A stretch of DNA of 62,060 bases from an uncultured Robinsoniella sp. (GTDB taxonomy: Bacteria > Bacillota > Clostridia > Lachnospirales > Lachnospiraceae). Both the position numbers and the translations under genes were made by a program. Below, piece after piece: positions 18,078-29,400 of this stretch; position 1 is the first letter of the stretch, and the number at the start of each line of letters is the position of its first letter. Under the pieces are notes generated by a model that was given only the letters and a program-made list of their open reading frames with translations, ran no database searches and was not told the origin of the DNA. The DNA lies in assembly GCA_900539655.1 (NCBI GenBank), contig UQCR01000025.1, forward strand, positions 1-62,060, written 5' to 3'.

Positions 18078-19031
18078 TTAGCTTCTCAGCTTTCTATAAT
18101 CTTTTGGCAAAATACCATAGACATCTTTAAATGCAACAGAAAACTTACTTGCATTGGAATACCCCAATGAAAAGGCAATTTCACCAATTTTCATTTCACC
18201 ATCTAAAATCAGCTTTTTCGCAATCCCCATTTTGTATTTCTTCAAAAATGCATATGGGGAATCTCCATAAACGTGATTAAATATTGTTTGAAACATGGTA
18301 GTCCCCATATTTTTTTCTTTCACCAATTGTTTAAGTGAACGCTCCTCGTCTAAATGAGTAATCATGTAGTTCCAGATTTCTTTGACTGCCTCGATCTGGT
18401 CTTTGGGATAATACTGTTCCTTCTCAGCGTCATTTCGTTCAATATTTTGCAAATAGAAAAGAAGTTCCAACGTTTTAATTGCAAAGTAGCAAGTGCTCTC
18501 TTTCCCTTTTGCCTCATAGACTTCATCAAACAATCGCTGTAATTTAGAAGGAATATTGCTGATATACCATGCAGTGTTCAATGATAATTTTTCCTCAATC
18601 GCCTTAATGTCTATGGAAAAATCCGCCATAATCTTTTTCGTGGACAAACTCATTTTTTTCTCGTCAATCACCAGAGTAACGGCATCAAAGTAACCGAAGG
18701 GGAAATAATAGGAAGCTGGCAGATGCTCCCCGCTGCCAATCCAGAAATGGTCCTCCGACAGATGGGCACATATATTATTTGCAAATTCACAGACAACTCT
18801 CCCCCTGCGGCAACAGGTAATCTCCAGAATCTCGCTGTATGGGGTTACTGGAATAAAAGCATCTTCGGAATTAAACTCCATGAATACCATTTCCATTCCC
18901 TCAAATACTTTATATGTAACAATCAAACCCTTTCCCTGGCATTCGTACCGTTCTATTAAGCAATCACTGTCACTGTGCATAACCCTGGCGTTCCGGCCGT
19001 ACCATTCCTGCACTTCCTGTTTTTCCGGCAT
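18078..19031 (-). CDS. AraC-family transcriptional regulator
   Basis: A 317-residue protein with an N-terminal sensing region and a C-terminal double helix-turn-helix at about residues 215-317, ending in the family signature IGEIAFSLGYSNASKFSVAFKDVYGILPKDYRK. It is embedded between the hydrolase and ECF ATPase genes of the NRPS operon. The same kind of regulator (YbtA, PchR) activates yersiniabactin and pyochelin genes when the metal-free or loaded siderophore binds. I infer a similar positive feedback role; the ligand is not shown. Confidence 0.85.
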   Translation of the reverse strand: MPEKQEVQEWYGRNARVMHSDSDCLIERYECQGKGLIVTYKVFEGMEMVFMEFNSEDAFIPVTPYSEILEITCCRRGRVVCEFANNICAHLSEDHFWIGSGEHLPASYYFPFGYFDAVTLVIDEKKMSLSTKKIMADFSIDIKAIEEKLSLNTAWYISNIPSKLQRLFDEVYEAKGKESTCYFAIKTLELLFYLQNIERNDAEKEQYYPKDQIEAVKEIWNYMITHLDEERSLKQLVKEKNMGTTMFQTIFNHVYGDSPYAFLKKYKMGIAKKLILDGEMKIGEIAFSLGYSNASKFSVAFKDVYGILPKDYRKLRS

Positions 19032-19046
19032 GGTTTTAATCCTCCA

Positions 19047-19808
19047 TTATGCTTCTATCATATTGCAGATTATCTGCGGTTTCCTGCTCAGAGCCTCCGC
19101 GTGTCCCATTTTCTCACAGGCACGGACTTTAAGAGGATAAATACTGACTCTTCTTATTAAACCAACAGAATTGGGGGCATATGTTTCATTGCCTCCATAC
19201 ATAATCACCACTTCCATTGATATTTTCTCTTTCCTGCTCCGGATATCATACTTGTAAGCTGCAAGAGCTGTCTGTAATAATGTTCCAAAGATTATACCGG
19301 CCTCCCCCATTGGCTGAAGAACCTGGACATCATTGTTATGTAAATACCCCATTTGTTTTTGCATATACTTCATCATGTGCTTTCCATGCAAAACCCGCTT
19401 CATCTGCCACGCCATAATAAGGCTGTATATGTATTTCATATTACCCATAGATTCATATTGTCCGCCGTCCAGTATCAGTTTTTTTATTCTTATATCACCT
19501 TTGAGTGCAAGTTCAAGTGCAATACTTGCTCCCAAAGAAATGCCATAAACTGTATCAACATAATTAATTCCCTTTTTCAGCAATGCAGTACTGATATAGT
19601 CGGCACTAAGAATGACAGAAGTAACCGCACCACTGGACGAAGCACTATGGCCTGGCAACTCCGGAATTATAAAATAATAATCTTTCCCCAATATATGAAG
19701 AACCTTATCAAAACAGTTCTTCCAATTGAATCCCATCCCATGTATGAGAAGTATTCTTTTACCGTTTTTATTACCAAGCAGATGAATCTTAGATTGATCC
19801 TTCTTCAT
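19047..19808 (-). CDS. Alpha/beta hydrolase
   Basis: A 253-residue protein with the oxyanion-loop motif LLIHGMGFNWKN, the nucleophile elbow VYGISLGASIAL (Ser) and a late His in KMGHAEALSRKP. The fold is clear, the substrate is not. Its ATG lies within the end of the reductase gene (20-base overlap). In the metallophore operon it could hydrolyse the siderophore to release metal, act in product release, or edit intermediates. It is separate from the type II thioesterase at 32133. Confidence 0.8.
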   Translation of the reverse strand: MKKDQSKIHLLGNKNGKRILLIHGMGFNWKNCFDKVLHILGKDYYFIIPELPGHSASSSGAVTSVILSADYISTALLKKGINYVDTVYGISLGASIALELALKGDIRIKKLILDGGQYESMGNMKYIYSLIMAWQMKRVLHGKHMMKYMQKQMGYLHNNDVQVLQPMGEAGIIFGTLLQTALAAYKYDIRSRKEKISMEVVIMYGGNETYAPNSVGLIRRVSIYPLKVRACEKMGHAEALSRKPQIICNMIEA

Positions 19809-20871
19809 AGGTTTCCTCTTTCTCCAATATTTTATCGGTCAAAACCAGGTCGATATTTAATTGTGGTAAATCATGTATTACAGTTTCTAAATCCACGATA
19901 TCCATAGCATAATGAATTCCGAAGTCCGGTTGTTTTTCAACCAGGGCCTTAACCGTATAAGCGGCTATAATTGAACTGATATCACTACTGTATGAACTAT
20001 GTACGTCCGCAGTTCTTATGTGACCCTGATTATTATCTGAACCTGTTACTTCAATATGTATATAGTTATATGCTGCTGTTGAGCCACCAGTCATTTCAAA
20101 TAGCTTGATAATAGAATCAATACTTTGCTGCAGTGCCTCATCGCCTTGCTTTAAACCATATTTGATAACTGCTTCCTGCATTAACTTCGTGATTTCTTCT
20201 CCAAAAGAGGCGTAATACCAGTTTGCCCTCTCAGGTTTATATTTTTGAGTAATCCGTTGCAATTCTATCGTATAGTAGTTCTGCAATGTATACTCCTTAT
20301 TTTCTACAATCCTGTAGATTGGTGTTTCATCCCTTTTTAATTCACCATTTTCATAATAGTTTAATGCAGTTCCAAATCCGGCTGTATTTGTCAAAATAAA
20401 ATCTTTGATTGCCGATCTGCTCGGAATTTCATTCGTGATGCTCAACCCCATAATACAATCTACTGACTTTAAGCTCTCACATAAATATTTCATCAACAGG
20501 CCAGTCATTCCTGGGAAGAAGCCACTGGAAAGCACATAAACCGATTCGTTCTCTATATCTGCTATTCTGTCTTCTAAAAATGCCTCACCAGAAGGGTCCA
20601 CAACAGGTATGTGATATTTAGCCGCTGCTCTTGCAATCTTTTCTCCATTGACAAAGGAGGCTCCTGCACAATTTACGATAATACTGCACTGACTGCAAAA
20701 GCTTTCTAAGTCATCAGATATATCTACATCTAATTGGATATATTGGTTATGGGCAGTAACTGATGGTTTTACCGAATGATAGGAAACTAGCAACTCATAT
20801 TGATTCTCCAACAGTTTAACAACTCTTTTTCCTATTTCACCAGTTCCGCCTAATATCCCGACTTTCTTCAT
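19789..20871 (-). CDS. Saccharopine dehydrogenase-like NAD(P)-dependent reductase
   Basis: The protein starts MKKVGILGGTGEIGKRV, a Rossmann GxGxxG dinucleotide motif, followed by IIVNCAGASFVNGEKIARAAAKYHIPVVDPSGEA and SSGFFPGMTGLLMKYL, as in the saccharopine dehydrogenase family. Length is ~360 residues. The start at 20871 follows AAGGGGCGG; the longer frame to 20922 adds a low-complexity stretch and runs into the NRPS stop. Thiazoline siderophore clusters normally carry a PchG/Irp3 thiazolinyl imine reductase of another (Gfo/Idh-like) family. None is present, so this enzyme is the best candidate for reducing a thiazoline ring. That role is inference. Confidence 0.78.
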   Translation of the reverse strand: MKKVGILGGTGEIGKRVVKLLENQYELLVSYHSVKPSVTAHNQYIQLDVDISDDLESFCSQCSIIVNCAGASFVNGEKIARAAAKYHIPVVDPSGEAFLEDRIADIENESVYVLSSGFFPGMTGLLMKYLCESLKSVDCIMGLSITNEIPSRSAIKDFILTNTAGFGTALNYYENGELKRDETPIYRIVENKEYTLQNYYTIELQRITQKYKPERANWYYASFGEEITKLMQEAVIKYGLKQGDEALQQSIDSIIKLFEMTGGSTAAYNYIHIEVTGSDNNQGHIRTADVHSSYSSDISSIIAAYTVKALVEKQPDFGIHYAMDIVDLETVIHDLPQLNIDLVLTDKILEKEETYEEGSI

Positions 20872-20925
20872 ATTCCGCCCCTTTTCCAGGGTGTCCATAC
20901 GGTGATGGGCACCCTTTGGCAATCG

Positions 20926-23900
20926 TTAATAGTTAAAATCTAAAATCTTAGAAATATTCTTTTCCAGATTATCACCAATAATACAATCAAAATGTTGTCC
21001 TGCAATTGTATTATATTTTAAATTCCCCTTGATATATGGTTTCCATGTTTCAAAATCTTCCTCAAAAAATCCCGGATAAAAGTGGCTTCCTAAAATCTCA
21101 CAACAGAAAATCCTTATATTTCCATAGTAAAGCTTCGGTATATAACTGGACACACATCTGAAATTTTGTGAGAATATCCGGAAAAGTACATTCAGCATCT
21201 TCAGCTGATGTTCCATCAACTCCCCATTTGGACGCTCAATCGTGCGGTATAAAGCATTTAACCTTTCTGAAATTGTATAGCTGGCGAGCCGGCGGAACTC
21301 TTCAGCCACATCTTCATACTCCCCGCCCGTTTCGCATAATGCTTTTACTGTAATTTCACCACTTCCACATCTGGAAATATACTCTATATACTGCTGCAAC
21401 CGCTCATCGCTTACCTGATATCCTGCCTTATATGCATCTGCCCCAATCACTCTTGCAAAAATCCTCTCCAACAGCAGTTCGTTATCCAGGCTTGAATGCA
21501 ATGCATTACGGAATATCTCATCCGATGCATCCGCTAAAATCGTGTTCTCTTTCCGCTTTGGAATACCGGTGCTTATCAGCGTCACATCAGAAACGGAAAT
21601 TCCTTTATTTCTCAAATATTGTGCTGTTTCCAGTGCAATCAGACCACCCACGCAATGGCCCACAAGAATATAATTTTTATATCCCATTTTTTCCAATATC
21701 TCACCATATTTCCTCCCCAACAACCGGAAGGTCTGGCTGGTTTCCATAGAAATATACTCTGCATCATTTCCAAAAACAAAGCCGATAATGCTTTCACTGT
21801 CCTTGCTGTCCTCTTTTATGCGAGACAGTAAATCCGTATAGGGTGTTAAGGTTCCCGCTCCGGCATGGAAAAAAACCTTCGCAACAGAATCCTCATTATT
21901 TAAACTGCTATTTTTCAGAATCATTAAGGACGGGTCCTCAAGATTTCCCTTATCATTTTGATGGTTCAAAAGGCTTTCTGCTATCTGCTTAATAGTGGGT
22001 GCTTTCATCATTTCTGTCAGAAGGTTGCTCCACTCCCAGCCGGAGGCTTCCGATATGTTCTCCATCATCTTCCCAATGATTTGAGCAATTAACAGAGAAT
22101 CACCGCCCACCAGATAGAAATCATCATTTCTCCCCACAGAAGTAATCCCCAGCTCTTTGCACCATATTTCGGCAATGCGCCGCTCCAGATCTGTCTGGGG
22201 CAACTCGTCCTTTTTCTTGATATTCTCCTTATGGTCCCAACTCTTGAAGTATTCTTTGATTTTTCTGGTATCCACTTTACGGTTTGCAGATAGTGGCATA
22301 TCCGGAAGAATCAGAATCTGGTTTGGAACCATGTACGGAGATACTGTACTTTCCAAATAGCCTCTGACCGCCTCCTTTTCTAACTGCTCATATTCTCCGG
22401 CAAAGCGAACCACATATATTGTCTGTCCAGCTAAGTCCAATTTGCTACCCTTATCAGGGAATTCATAAAGCAGCTGCCCATCATGCCTCTTAAATATATC
22501 TTCCCACTGTTTTCGTGTGAAGAATGTCTGGTCATGTTCGCTGCGTTCGTCCGTAAAACCGGTTAAGCCGTCCTTAAATTCCATTGACGTAAGCAACAGG
22601 TAACTTGTTCGTGTTTCCTCAAGTATGATAATGGACGCGTCCTCTGATAATAAGCCCTTTAAATTTTTCATGACACTATTGATATTCCGTGAGTTATGGA
22701 GCACGTTTGCACATAAAATCACATCAAAGCTGAATGCCTCATACCCTTGCGATACGAAGTCTTCATTAATATTGAAAATCCCGTATTTCACCCAATTATA
22801 CTTACCGAAATTTTCCTGTGCCTTATTTAAGAAGAAAACCGAAAGATCAGTAAAATAATACTCAACATTACAGCCTTCAAGCTCGGGTATCACATCGAGA
22901 GAGGTTCCACCAACTCCAGCTCCCACCTCTAATATTCTAAAGGGTTTCTCCGGACTTTTTTTATTCTTTTTCTCGCACAGATAACGTATTTCTTTCGTAG
23001 CAATGTTGTTGAGCATCCCATTTACTTTATTGTCATGATAAGCTGCCAGCGCCGGGTCTGTGTCTCCCTTTGGAAACAGAATATTCAGAGGGTCCTCTTT
23101 TCCCTGAATCAGTTCTGGAAGCAAATCACTCGATTCCTTCAAATAATCAACAAACTCCTTGCTGTATTGGAAATCGTCCTCTATTTCAAAAAATTCCTTC
23201 CAAAGCTTTTCAGAACCTAAATCCGTACTTATCTCAGAAGCTTTATATGCATTGGCTTCACATGTGATAATTCCTTCATTAACCAATACCTGCAGCCATC
23301 TTTTTGTCAATTTGTGCAGTTTCTCCGGTATCGACATCATTTCTACAATTTGCTCAAAATTGAAGGCTTTGGATTTATCCGAAAAAATTCCGCGCTTTCT
23401 AAACGTGTTGTATATGTCCGCAGAAACAACTTCCTCTGACTTCTTAATCCACTTTTCAAGTAAATCCTGATCCATCTGCTCTTCATAATATTGTTTTATG
23501 GACTTGAGCAAATATTCCTCTTTATCGTCCAGAGCCGGTGATGCCACAGTCTTTTTCCTGACCGGAGAAATGACTGCATCAATATGCAAATCCTCCGGGC
23601 TTTCACCTAACGCTAAAGCGACAGCCCTTTCAATCAGTGGATGTTCATTTAAGACAGAACTAATTTCAGCCAGTTCAACTCTATGGCCGTGTATTTTAAC
23701 CTGATTATCGCCGTCCTCGCGTCCTTTAAAAATAATGACTCCGTCTGGTAAATAGCACCCCTTATCCCCGGTTCTGTAAATGCGCTCTCCACTCCACGGA
23801 AGAGCAGGGTACTTTTCACGATTCAGCTGTTCATCCTTCAGGTAGCCGGAGGATAATCCGATTCCTCCAATGTACAGGCTTCCGTCTACCCCATTAGGGC

Positions 23901-26460
23901 AGGGCTGCATTTCGTTGTTTAGAACATAAAATGTTTGATTGGACATTGGATATCCATATGGAATGCTTTTTGTAAATACTGCTTTTTTAGAAATATCGTA
24001 ACTGATTGACCAGATTGCTGCTTCCGTGGCTCCACCAAGGCTGATCACACGGCAATCGCCAAACAGATCGTAAATCCTATGCGGCAGGGTTACGGGAATC
24101 CAGTCACCAGAAAGTAATAACAGCCTCACCTGATAATCCACGCTGACATTTGCGGATTCAAGATAGGAAACAATCATCTGATGCAAAGCAGGAACCGCAT
24201 TTATTACAGAAACCCTATGTCTGATTATTAATTCCGACAAATATTTGGAATCCCTAATTTTATCTGTACTGGGTAATACTAATGTTCCTCCTGCTGAAAA
24301 ACAGCCAAATAAATCATATACAGAAAGGTCAAATGATAAATTTGACAACCCCAGGAATACATCCCTCTCACCAACTGCATATGTTTCATTAACATCCGCA
24401 ATTGTATTTGATGTTGCACGATGAGTCATGATAACCCCTTTGGGTTCACCGGTTGTTCCAGATGTAAATATAATATAAGCCGGCCTGTCATAATCTATTT
24501 TATCAATAGGCAACGATTCTGTCGGTTCCGGTTTTAGGCTGTGAATATCTACAACATTGCAGTATTGTTCTAAATCCTCATTCCCTGCTTCTGAAAAAAG
24601 CAGTTTAATATCTGCACTTCTTATAATTTTCTCTTTGCGTTTATCAGGCTGCTGCACATCTATTGGCACATAAGTCGCTCCTGAAATAAGGGCAGCCAGT
24701 ACCGCAGCTACCTGCCATACATGTTTTTTTGTATCAATTCCTATCTTATCGCCGTCCTGGGTTCCTGCCTCGCCCAAAATACGCAGTACAGCATTCACAT
24801 ATCCCCCAAGTGAACGATATGTATATTCTCCCTCATCAGTTATTAATGCCGTTTTATCAGGGTAAAGGTTAAAAGATTTCAGGAATCCATCTTCAAGCAT
24901 TGCCGGCATAATATTTTTAAAAGTATTATTTACATCACGTCTTATTTCAAGGGTTTCCTTCATAAGGCTGACCGGGTATTTTTCCTTAAGAACTTCACTA
25001 TTTTTATCGGCTATAGATTGAAGCAACAAAGCAAAACTTCCAAACATTTCTTCTATTATATAGCCCTCAAATACACCATTTCGCACGTCCCAGTTAATAG
25101 TGGCACCACCGTTTTCTTCTGCGGCCTGGCAGTCTATATACACCTGCGGAGTCTGACTCAGTTTATATACAATTCTGTTTTTTACAGTTGTATCATCCTT
25201 TGAACTAACCCCCAAAGTACTTGTGAACACAACCGGCATAATTACATTTTTCTTGCGTTCTTTCGTTAGACGTCTTATTATTTCTACTCCGGACACATCT
25301 TTATGTTCTAAATCAGACCAGAGATCCATTTGCAGTTTTTTCACTCTTTCCAGAAATGTTTCACTATACTCTATATCAATGGCAGTAATATTGACATCTG
25401 TGAAATCACCAACCACTTTATATATATCTTCAGCCACTTCCGGTCTGTTGAGCAGTGTAGTGTTAATACAGAACTTTTTGTCACCAGACCAAACTGCTAT
25501 TACCTCCGCCAGTGCTGCCATAACAAACACAGATGGCGTAATATTATACGATTTTGCCAATTCAACAAAAGCTTTCCATTGTTTATCATTCAAGAACACT
25601 TTCTTCTGAAGGAAGCTCACTTCCTGATTGTCCTCCATCCCTATAACCGGAAGGTTAGGTGCATCTCCCATCATTGATATTTTCTTATTCCAATAAACTT
25701 CCGCTTCCTGCCTTGATTTGCTATTAAATGTTTTCCGCTTCTCCTGATATAAAACAATATCTCTGTAAGACGTAGTCGGTATAATGATTTCATGAGGATT
25801 CTCATAAAACCTTTCAAGATCATTAAGCATTACATTCATACTTGCAAAGTCAGAAATAAGCATGTCTAACGAAAAATAGATTATGCTTTTGTCTTTCTCA
25901 ATACTCAAGGCCAAATCACACATGGGCCACGTTCCAAGCTGATACTGCTTCGTAGATAACTCAGTTCTCAGTTCTTCCTTATCAGCGCTAATATCTTTAT
26001 CCCGCCCGTCAAGTACTATGATTTCCACTGAAGGTACTGCCTCCTGGACAATCTGATAACCGGATGCCGATACAATTGCCCGCAGCATATCATGCTTTTG
26101 TATCACTTTATTCCATGCAACCTCCAGCTGACCAGGATCAAGTAATCTATTGACTTCAATTTCTATGTAACCGTGGCAACCAATTCCACCCAATTCATAT
26201 AAACGATTTCTTCCCATAACATAGGAATTTTGTATGTCGGTCAGTGGGAATTTTTCATATCTCCGTTTTGTATCACTGGTGAACACTAAGTTATTATGTG
26301 CTTTTAAATAATCCAGCACTTCTGACTTATACTGTCTCAACTTATTTTTATTTTCCTCTGTCATTGCCCCCTTCGGAGCTTTGAACTTGATGGAATCACC
26401 TTCACACCAAATTACAATTTCTTTTTCTGCCAGCTCATTAATGTACTTTTGGATATCCAT
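20926..26460 (-). CDS. NRPS: TubC docking-Cy-A(MT)-PCP-TE, PchF-like
   Basis: An 1844-residue enzyme from the ATG at 26460, which follows AAGGAG; the frame to 26496 is an extension. Domains: TubC-type docking (~1-55); heterocyclisation (~70-495) with D-x4-D-x2-S (DMLISDFAS, ~199-207); adenylation (~525-960) with TSGTTGEPKG and GGATEAAIW; methyltransferase inserted in the A domain (~985-1350, LEVGAGVGGTS); A10 PLSANRKVD (~1389); carrier with GGDS (Ser ~1455); thioesterase (~1530-1844) with GHCVGG, a Cys where Ser is usual (~1603). Pocket residues read D-L-Y-N-L-S-L-I-W, the cysteine code. The order equals PchF, which adds, cyclises and N-methylates the second cysteine and releases the chain. 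Confidence 0.93.
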   Translation of the reverse strand: MDIQKYINELAEKEIVIWCEGDSIKFKAPKGAMTEENKNKLRQYKSEVLDYLKAHNNLVFTSDTKRRYEKFPLTDIQNSYVMGRNRLYELGGIGCHGYIEIEVNRLLDPGQLEVAWNKVIQKHDMLRAIVSASGYQIVQEAVPSVEIIVLDGRDKDISADKEELRTELSTKQYQLGTWPMCDLALSIEKDKSIIYFSLDMLISDFASMNVMLNDLERFYENPHEIIIPTTSYRDIVLYQEKRKTFNSKSRQEAEVYWNKKISMMGDAPNLPVIGMEDNQEVSFLQKKVFLNDKQWKAFVELAKSYNITPSVFVMAALAEVIAVWSGDKKFCINTTLLNRPEVAEDIYKVVGDFTDVNITAIDIEYSETFLERVKKLQMDLWSDLEHKDVSGVEIIRRLTKERKKNVIMPVVFTSTLGVSSKDDTTVKNRIVYKLSQTPQVYIDCQAAEENGGATINWDVRNGVFEGYIIEEMFGSFALLLQSIADKNSEVLKEKYPVSLMKETLEIRRDVNNTFKNIMPAMLEDGFLKSFNLYPDKTALITDEGEYTYRSLGGYVNAVLRILGEAGTQDGDKIGIDTKKHVWQVAAVLAALISGATYVPIDVQQPDKRKEKIIRSADIKLLFSEAGNEDLEQYCNVVDIHSLKPEPTESLPIDKIDYDRPAYIIFTSGTTGEPKGVIMTHRATSNTIADVNETYAVGERDVFLGLSNLSFDLSVYDLFGCFSAGGTLVLPSTDKIRDSKYLSELIIRHRVSVINAVPALHQMIVSYLESANVSVDYQVRLLLLSGDWIPVTLPHRIYDLFGDCRVISLGGATEAAIWSISYDISKKAVFTKSIPYGYPMSNQTFYVLNNEMQPCPNGVDGSLYIGGIGLSSGYLKDEQLNREKYPALPWSGERIYRTGDKGCYLPDGVIIFKGREDGDNQVKIHGHRVELAEISSVLNEHPLIERAVALALGESPEDLHIDAVISPVRKKTVASPALDDKEEYLLKSIKQYYEEQMDQDLLEKWIKKSEEVVSADIYNTFRKRGIFSDKSKAFNFEQIVEMMSIPEKLHKLTKRWLQVLVNEGIITCEANAYKASEISTDLGSEKLWKEFFEIEDDFQYSKEFVDYLKESSDLLPELIQGKEDPLNILFPKGDTDPALAAYHDNKVNGMLNNIATKEIRYLCEKKNKKSPEKPFRILEVGAGVGGTSLDVIPELEGCNVEYYFTDLSVFFLNKAQENFGKYNWVKYGIFNINEDFVSQGYEAFSFDVILCANVLHNSRNINSVMKNLKGLLSEDASIIILEETRTSYLLLTSMEFKDGLTGFTDERSEHDQTFFTRKQWEDIFKRHDGQLLYEFPDKGSKLDLAGQTIYVVRFAGEYEQLEKEAVRGYLESTVSPYMVPNQILILPDMPLSANRKVDTRKIKEYFKSWDHKENIKKKDELPQTDLERRIAEIWCKELGITSVGRNDDFYLVGGDSLLIAQIIGKMMENISEASGWEWSNLLTEMMKAPTIKQIAESLLNHQNDKGNLEDPSLMILKNSSLNNEDSVAKVFFHAGAGTLTPYTDLLSRIKEDSKDSESIIGFVFGNDAEYISMETSQTFRLLGRKYGEILEKMGYKNYILVGHCVGGLIALETAQYLRNKGISVSDVTLISTGIPKRKENTILADASDEIFRNALHSSLDNELLLERIFARVIGADAYKAGYQVSDERLQQYIEYISRCGSGEITVKALCETGGEYEDVAEEFRRLASYTISERLNALYRTIERPNGELMEHQLKMLNVLFRIFSQNFRCVSSYIPKLYYGNIRIFCCEILGSHFYPGFFEEDFETWKPYIKGNLKYNTIAGQHFDCIIGDNLEKNISKILDFNY

Positions 26461-26482
26461 AATTTTTTCTCCTTGTCTGCAG

Positions 26483-29400
26483 CTAAATGGTATCAATCGT
26501 CAACTCTGCACCCTGATTAATCATTTGTATCTGACTTGCCAGTTCTCTAATCGTAGGGGCATTCACTAATATTGCTGTCCCGAGATCTCCATTGACTAAA
26601 TGTGACTTTTTAATTTTATCAATCAGCATAATCGCCTTTAAGCTATCGCCTCCGGCTTTAAAAAAGCTGATATCTCTTGAATACTTTGTGGAACCGAGTA
26701 CTTCTATCCATAGCCGTTCTAATTCTTCTTCTATAGCTCCCTGCGGTTTTTCGTAACCGGCCACAGCCTGACGTTCTTTAAAAAACAATTCTGCTACCAT
26801 TTTACGGTCAACTTTCCCATTTGCACTCAACGGTATAGACTTTCCATATTGATATTCAGATGGAACCATATAGAGAGGAAGATAGGAACTAATCGACTGA
26901 TTTATGGTTTCGTCCTGAATCAACTCACTATCTGGGTCGTTTTTAACAATAAACGCACAAAGTTTTTGACTGCCGCCTTCCGAAACGATACATGCAACAG
27001 AACTCTTAATACCTTCCGCCCTGTTGATTGCTGCTTCAATCTCTCCCAGTTCAATCCGGTACCCTCTGAATTTTACCTGCGTATCTTTTCTTCCCAGGAA
27101 TTCAATTGTTCCATCATTCCAAAACCTTCCCATATCACCGGTTTTATACCATCTTATGTTTTTAAATGATACAAACTTATTATTTGTAGTGGTTTCATCA
27201 CCGACATAGCCCTTTGCCACTCCAATTCCGCCAATCCATAATTCTCCCGGCACCCAATCAGGGCAGTCTCTTCCCCTCTGGTCAACGACCCTGTATAGCT
27301 GTCCGTCCAGGGGAGTTCCATATGGAATTGATACCCACTCTTTAGGAACAGGCAGCTTCACCTGATAATAATTAGACCATATAGAACCTTCAGTTGCTCC
27401 ACCAAGAGCTGTCAATTCAGAATTTGGAGCAACATCTGCTAATTTTGCCGGCAGGTCCGTACCAATCCAGTCCCCGGACAACAATACGGTTTTAAGGGAT
27501 TGCAATTTCATCTCCTCAGCCTGTGCCTGTTCCAGAAGCATCCGTAATAGAAAAGGCACTGAATTCCAACAGGTTATATGGTATCTGGTAACTAAATCCA
27601 ACCATTGAGCAGCATCTGTTTTACTCGCCTCGTCCAGCAAGACTATAGTCCCGCCCGTTCCAAGAATTCCAAATATATCATAAACCGATAAATCAAATTC
27701 CAAAGAAGACACTGCCAATAAACTATCTTTTTCACTGATGTCACATTTCTTGTTCACATCACAAATTGTATTCATGGCTGAAAAATGGGAAATCTCCACG
27801 CCTTTGGGTTCTCCAGTAGTTCCAGAGGTGAAAATAACATAAGCACTGCTGGAAGGATTTACTGGTTCATTGGCAGATATCTCCTCCCGCTTCGCCCGGT
27901 CATTCACATCAATGATATTCACTCTGTTTAACCTTAAATGACAGCCATGAGATACCATATATCTTATATCAGCGCGTTTCACGATCTTTTCGATGCGCTT
28001 ATCCGGCTGGTTCATTCCAATCGGCACATAACATGCACCCAGCAGCAATATTGATAGTACTGATATTATCTGTTCTGCTCCCCTGGGCAATCGCACAGCC
28101 ACCTTATCGCCAGGCCCTACACCTTCCAGCTGTAATAAACGTGCTAATTTCTTCGCTTCTTTGCACAGCTCATAATAAGTCAAGGTTCTGCCGGTGCCTT
28201 CTATGACAGCCGTTTTGCTGCTACGGTCTGTTGCATTTCTAAAAACAAGTTCATGCAGACATAGATTCTGCTTTACCCCAATTGTATTTATGCCTGAATA
28301 TCTCTCTGCGAATTTTGTCTCTGATATTACAGGAAGTTCTTCCCCCCATTTGTCAGGATTGGATATAGTCCATCTCAAACATTCTATATAGGCACTGAAC
28401 ATATCCTCTATAAAGCCTTTCGGGAATACATCTTCAACTGTGTCCCACGAAAGCAAAATGCCTTCCGGGAATCTCATGACCTGGAAATCTATCAAAACTT
28501 GCGGTGTCTGTGAAGAAATATATTTTAATTTGCCAAAACTCCCTGCAAACCCATCAGTAATGATTGGTTCCATGCAGTCACAAGAAAATACGATTGGCGC
28601 CACAAGCTTTTGTGTTGGCCTTGACCTTAGTATATCTCTTATTACTTTCACTCCGGAATAAGCAGAATAGTCCAGCGATTCCAGAAAGGCTTCCTGAATT
28701 CTTTTCGTTTTACTAATAAAACCTCGTTCTTCAATGCCCTTTACCGGAAGCAAAAGGATATTTGTAAAATCAGCCACTTTGTCCTCTGCTTCTGACGGTC
28801 TGTTAAACAGAGGTATATTCATCAGAAAATCCGATTGATTGCTGTAACGTTCTAATATCTGTGTATAAATGGTCAGCAGTATCATTGCAGGTGTGACCTG
28901 GTTCTTCGCAGCACTTGCCGCAAGCCTGTCCCAATCCGCTTTCTCCAGCATAAAATTTCTTCTTTTAAACACCGGCTTCTTTACCGATTGATACGCTCTC
29001 TTTAATGGCAGTTCCGGCGCTTCCGGCAGTGTAGCAAAGTGTTCTTTCCAATAAGCGGCCACTTTTCGGTAAGCGTCCTCATTTTCTTTATGCTTCATGT
29101 GCTCTTCAAGAGAAAAAGGCGATTGCGTTTTCTCAAAAGAACAATCATTATATAATTTTTCTAAATCCGAAAAAATAATCTTTATGCTCTTTAAATCCGC
29201 TACCAGCAAATCAATGCCAAAATGCAAGATAGTTTTGTTCTTGCCTATAACCGATAAAATGAGTACTGCCACTTCGCCTCGTTCAACAGCCAACACTTTA
29301 TGACTGTACTCATTTCTTACCGCTTCCATTTTCTCTTTCTTTTCTGTTTCATCTAATTGTTGTAAGTCATATATTATGATGCTGGAATTATATGGTTTAT

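Noticed and set aside
20871..26496. Longer N-termini for the reductase (20922), second NRPS (26496), thioesterase (32957), ATPases (1796, 36223) and acetyltransferase (4106)
   Set aside because: In each case a ribosome site and the start of homology favour the shorter form, and the extension lies in a neighbouring gene or leader.
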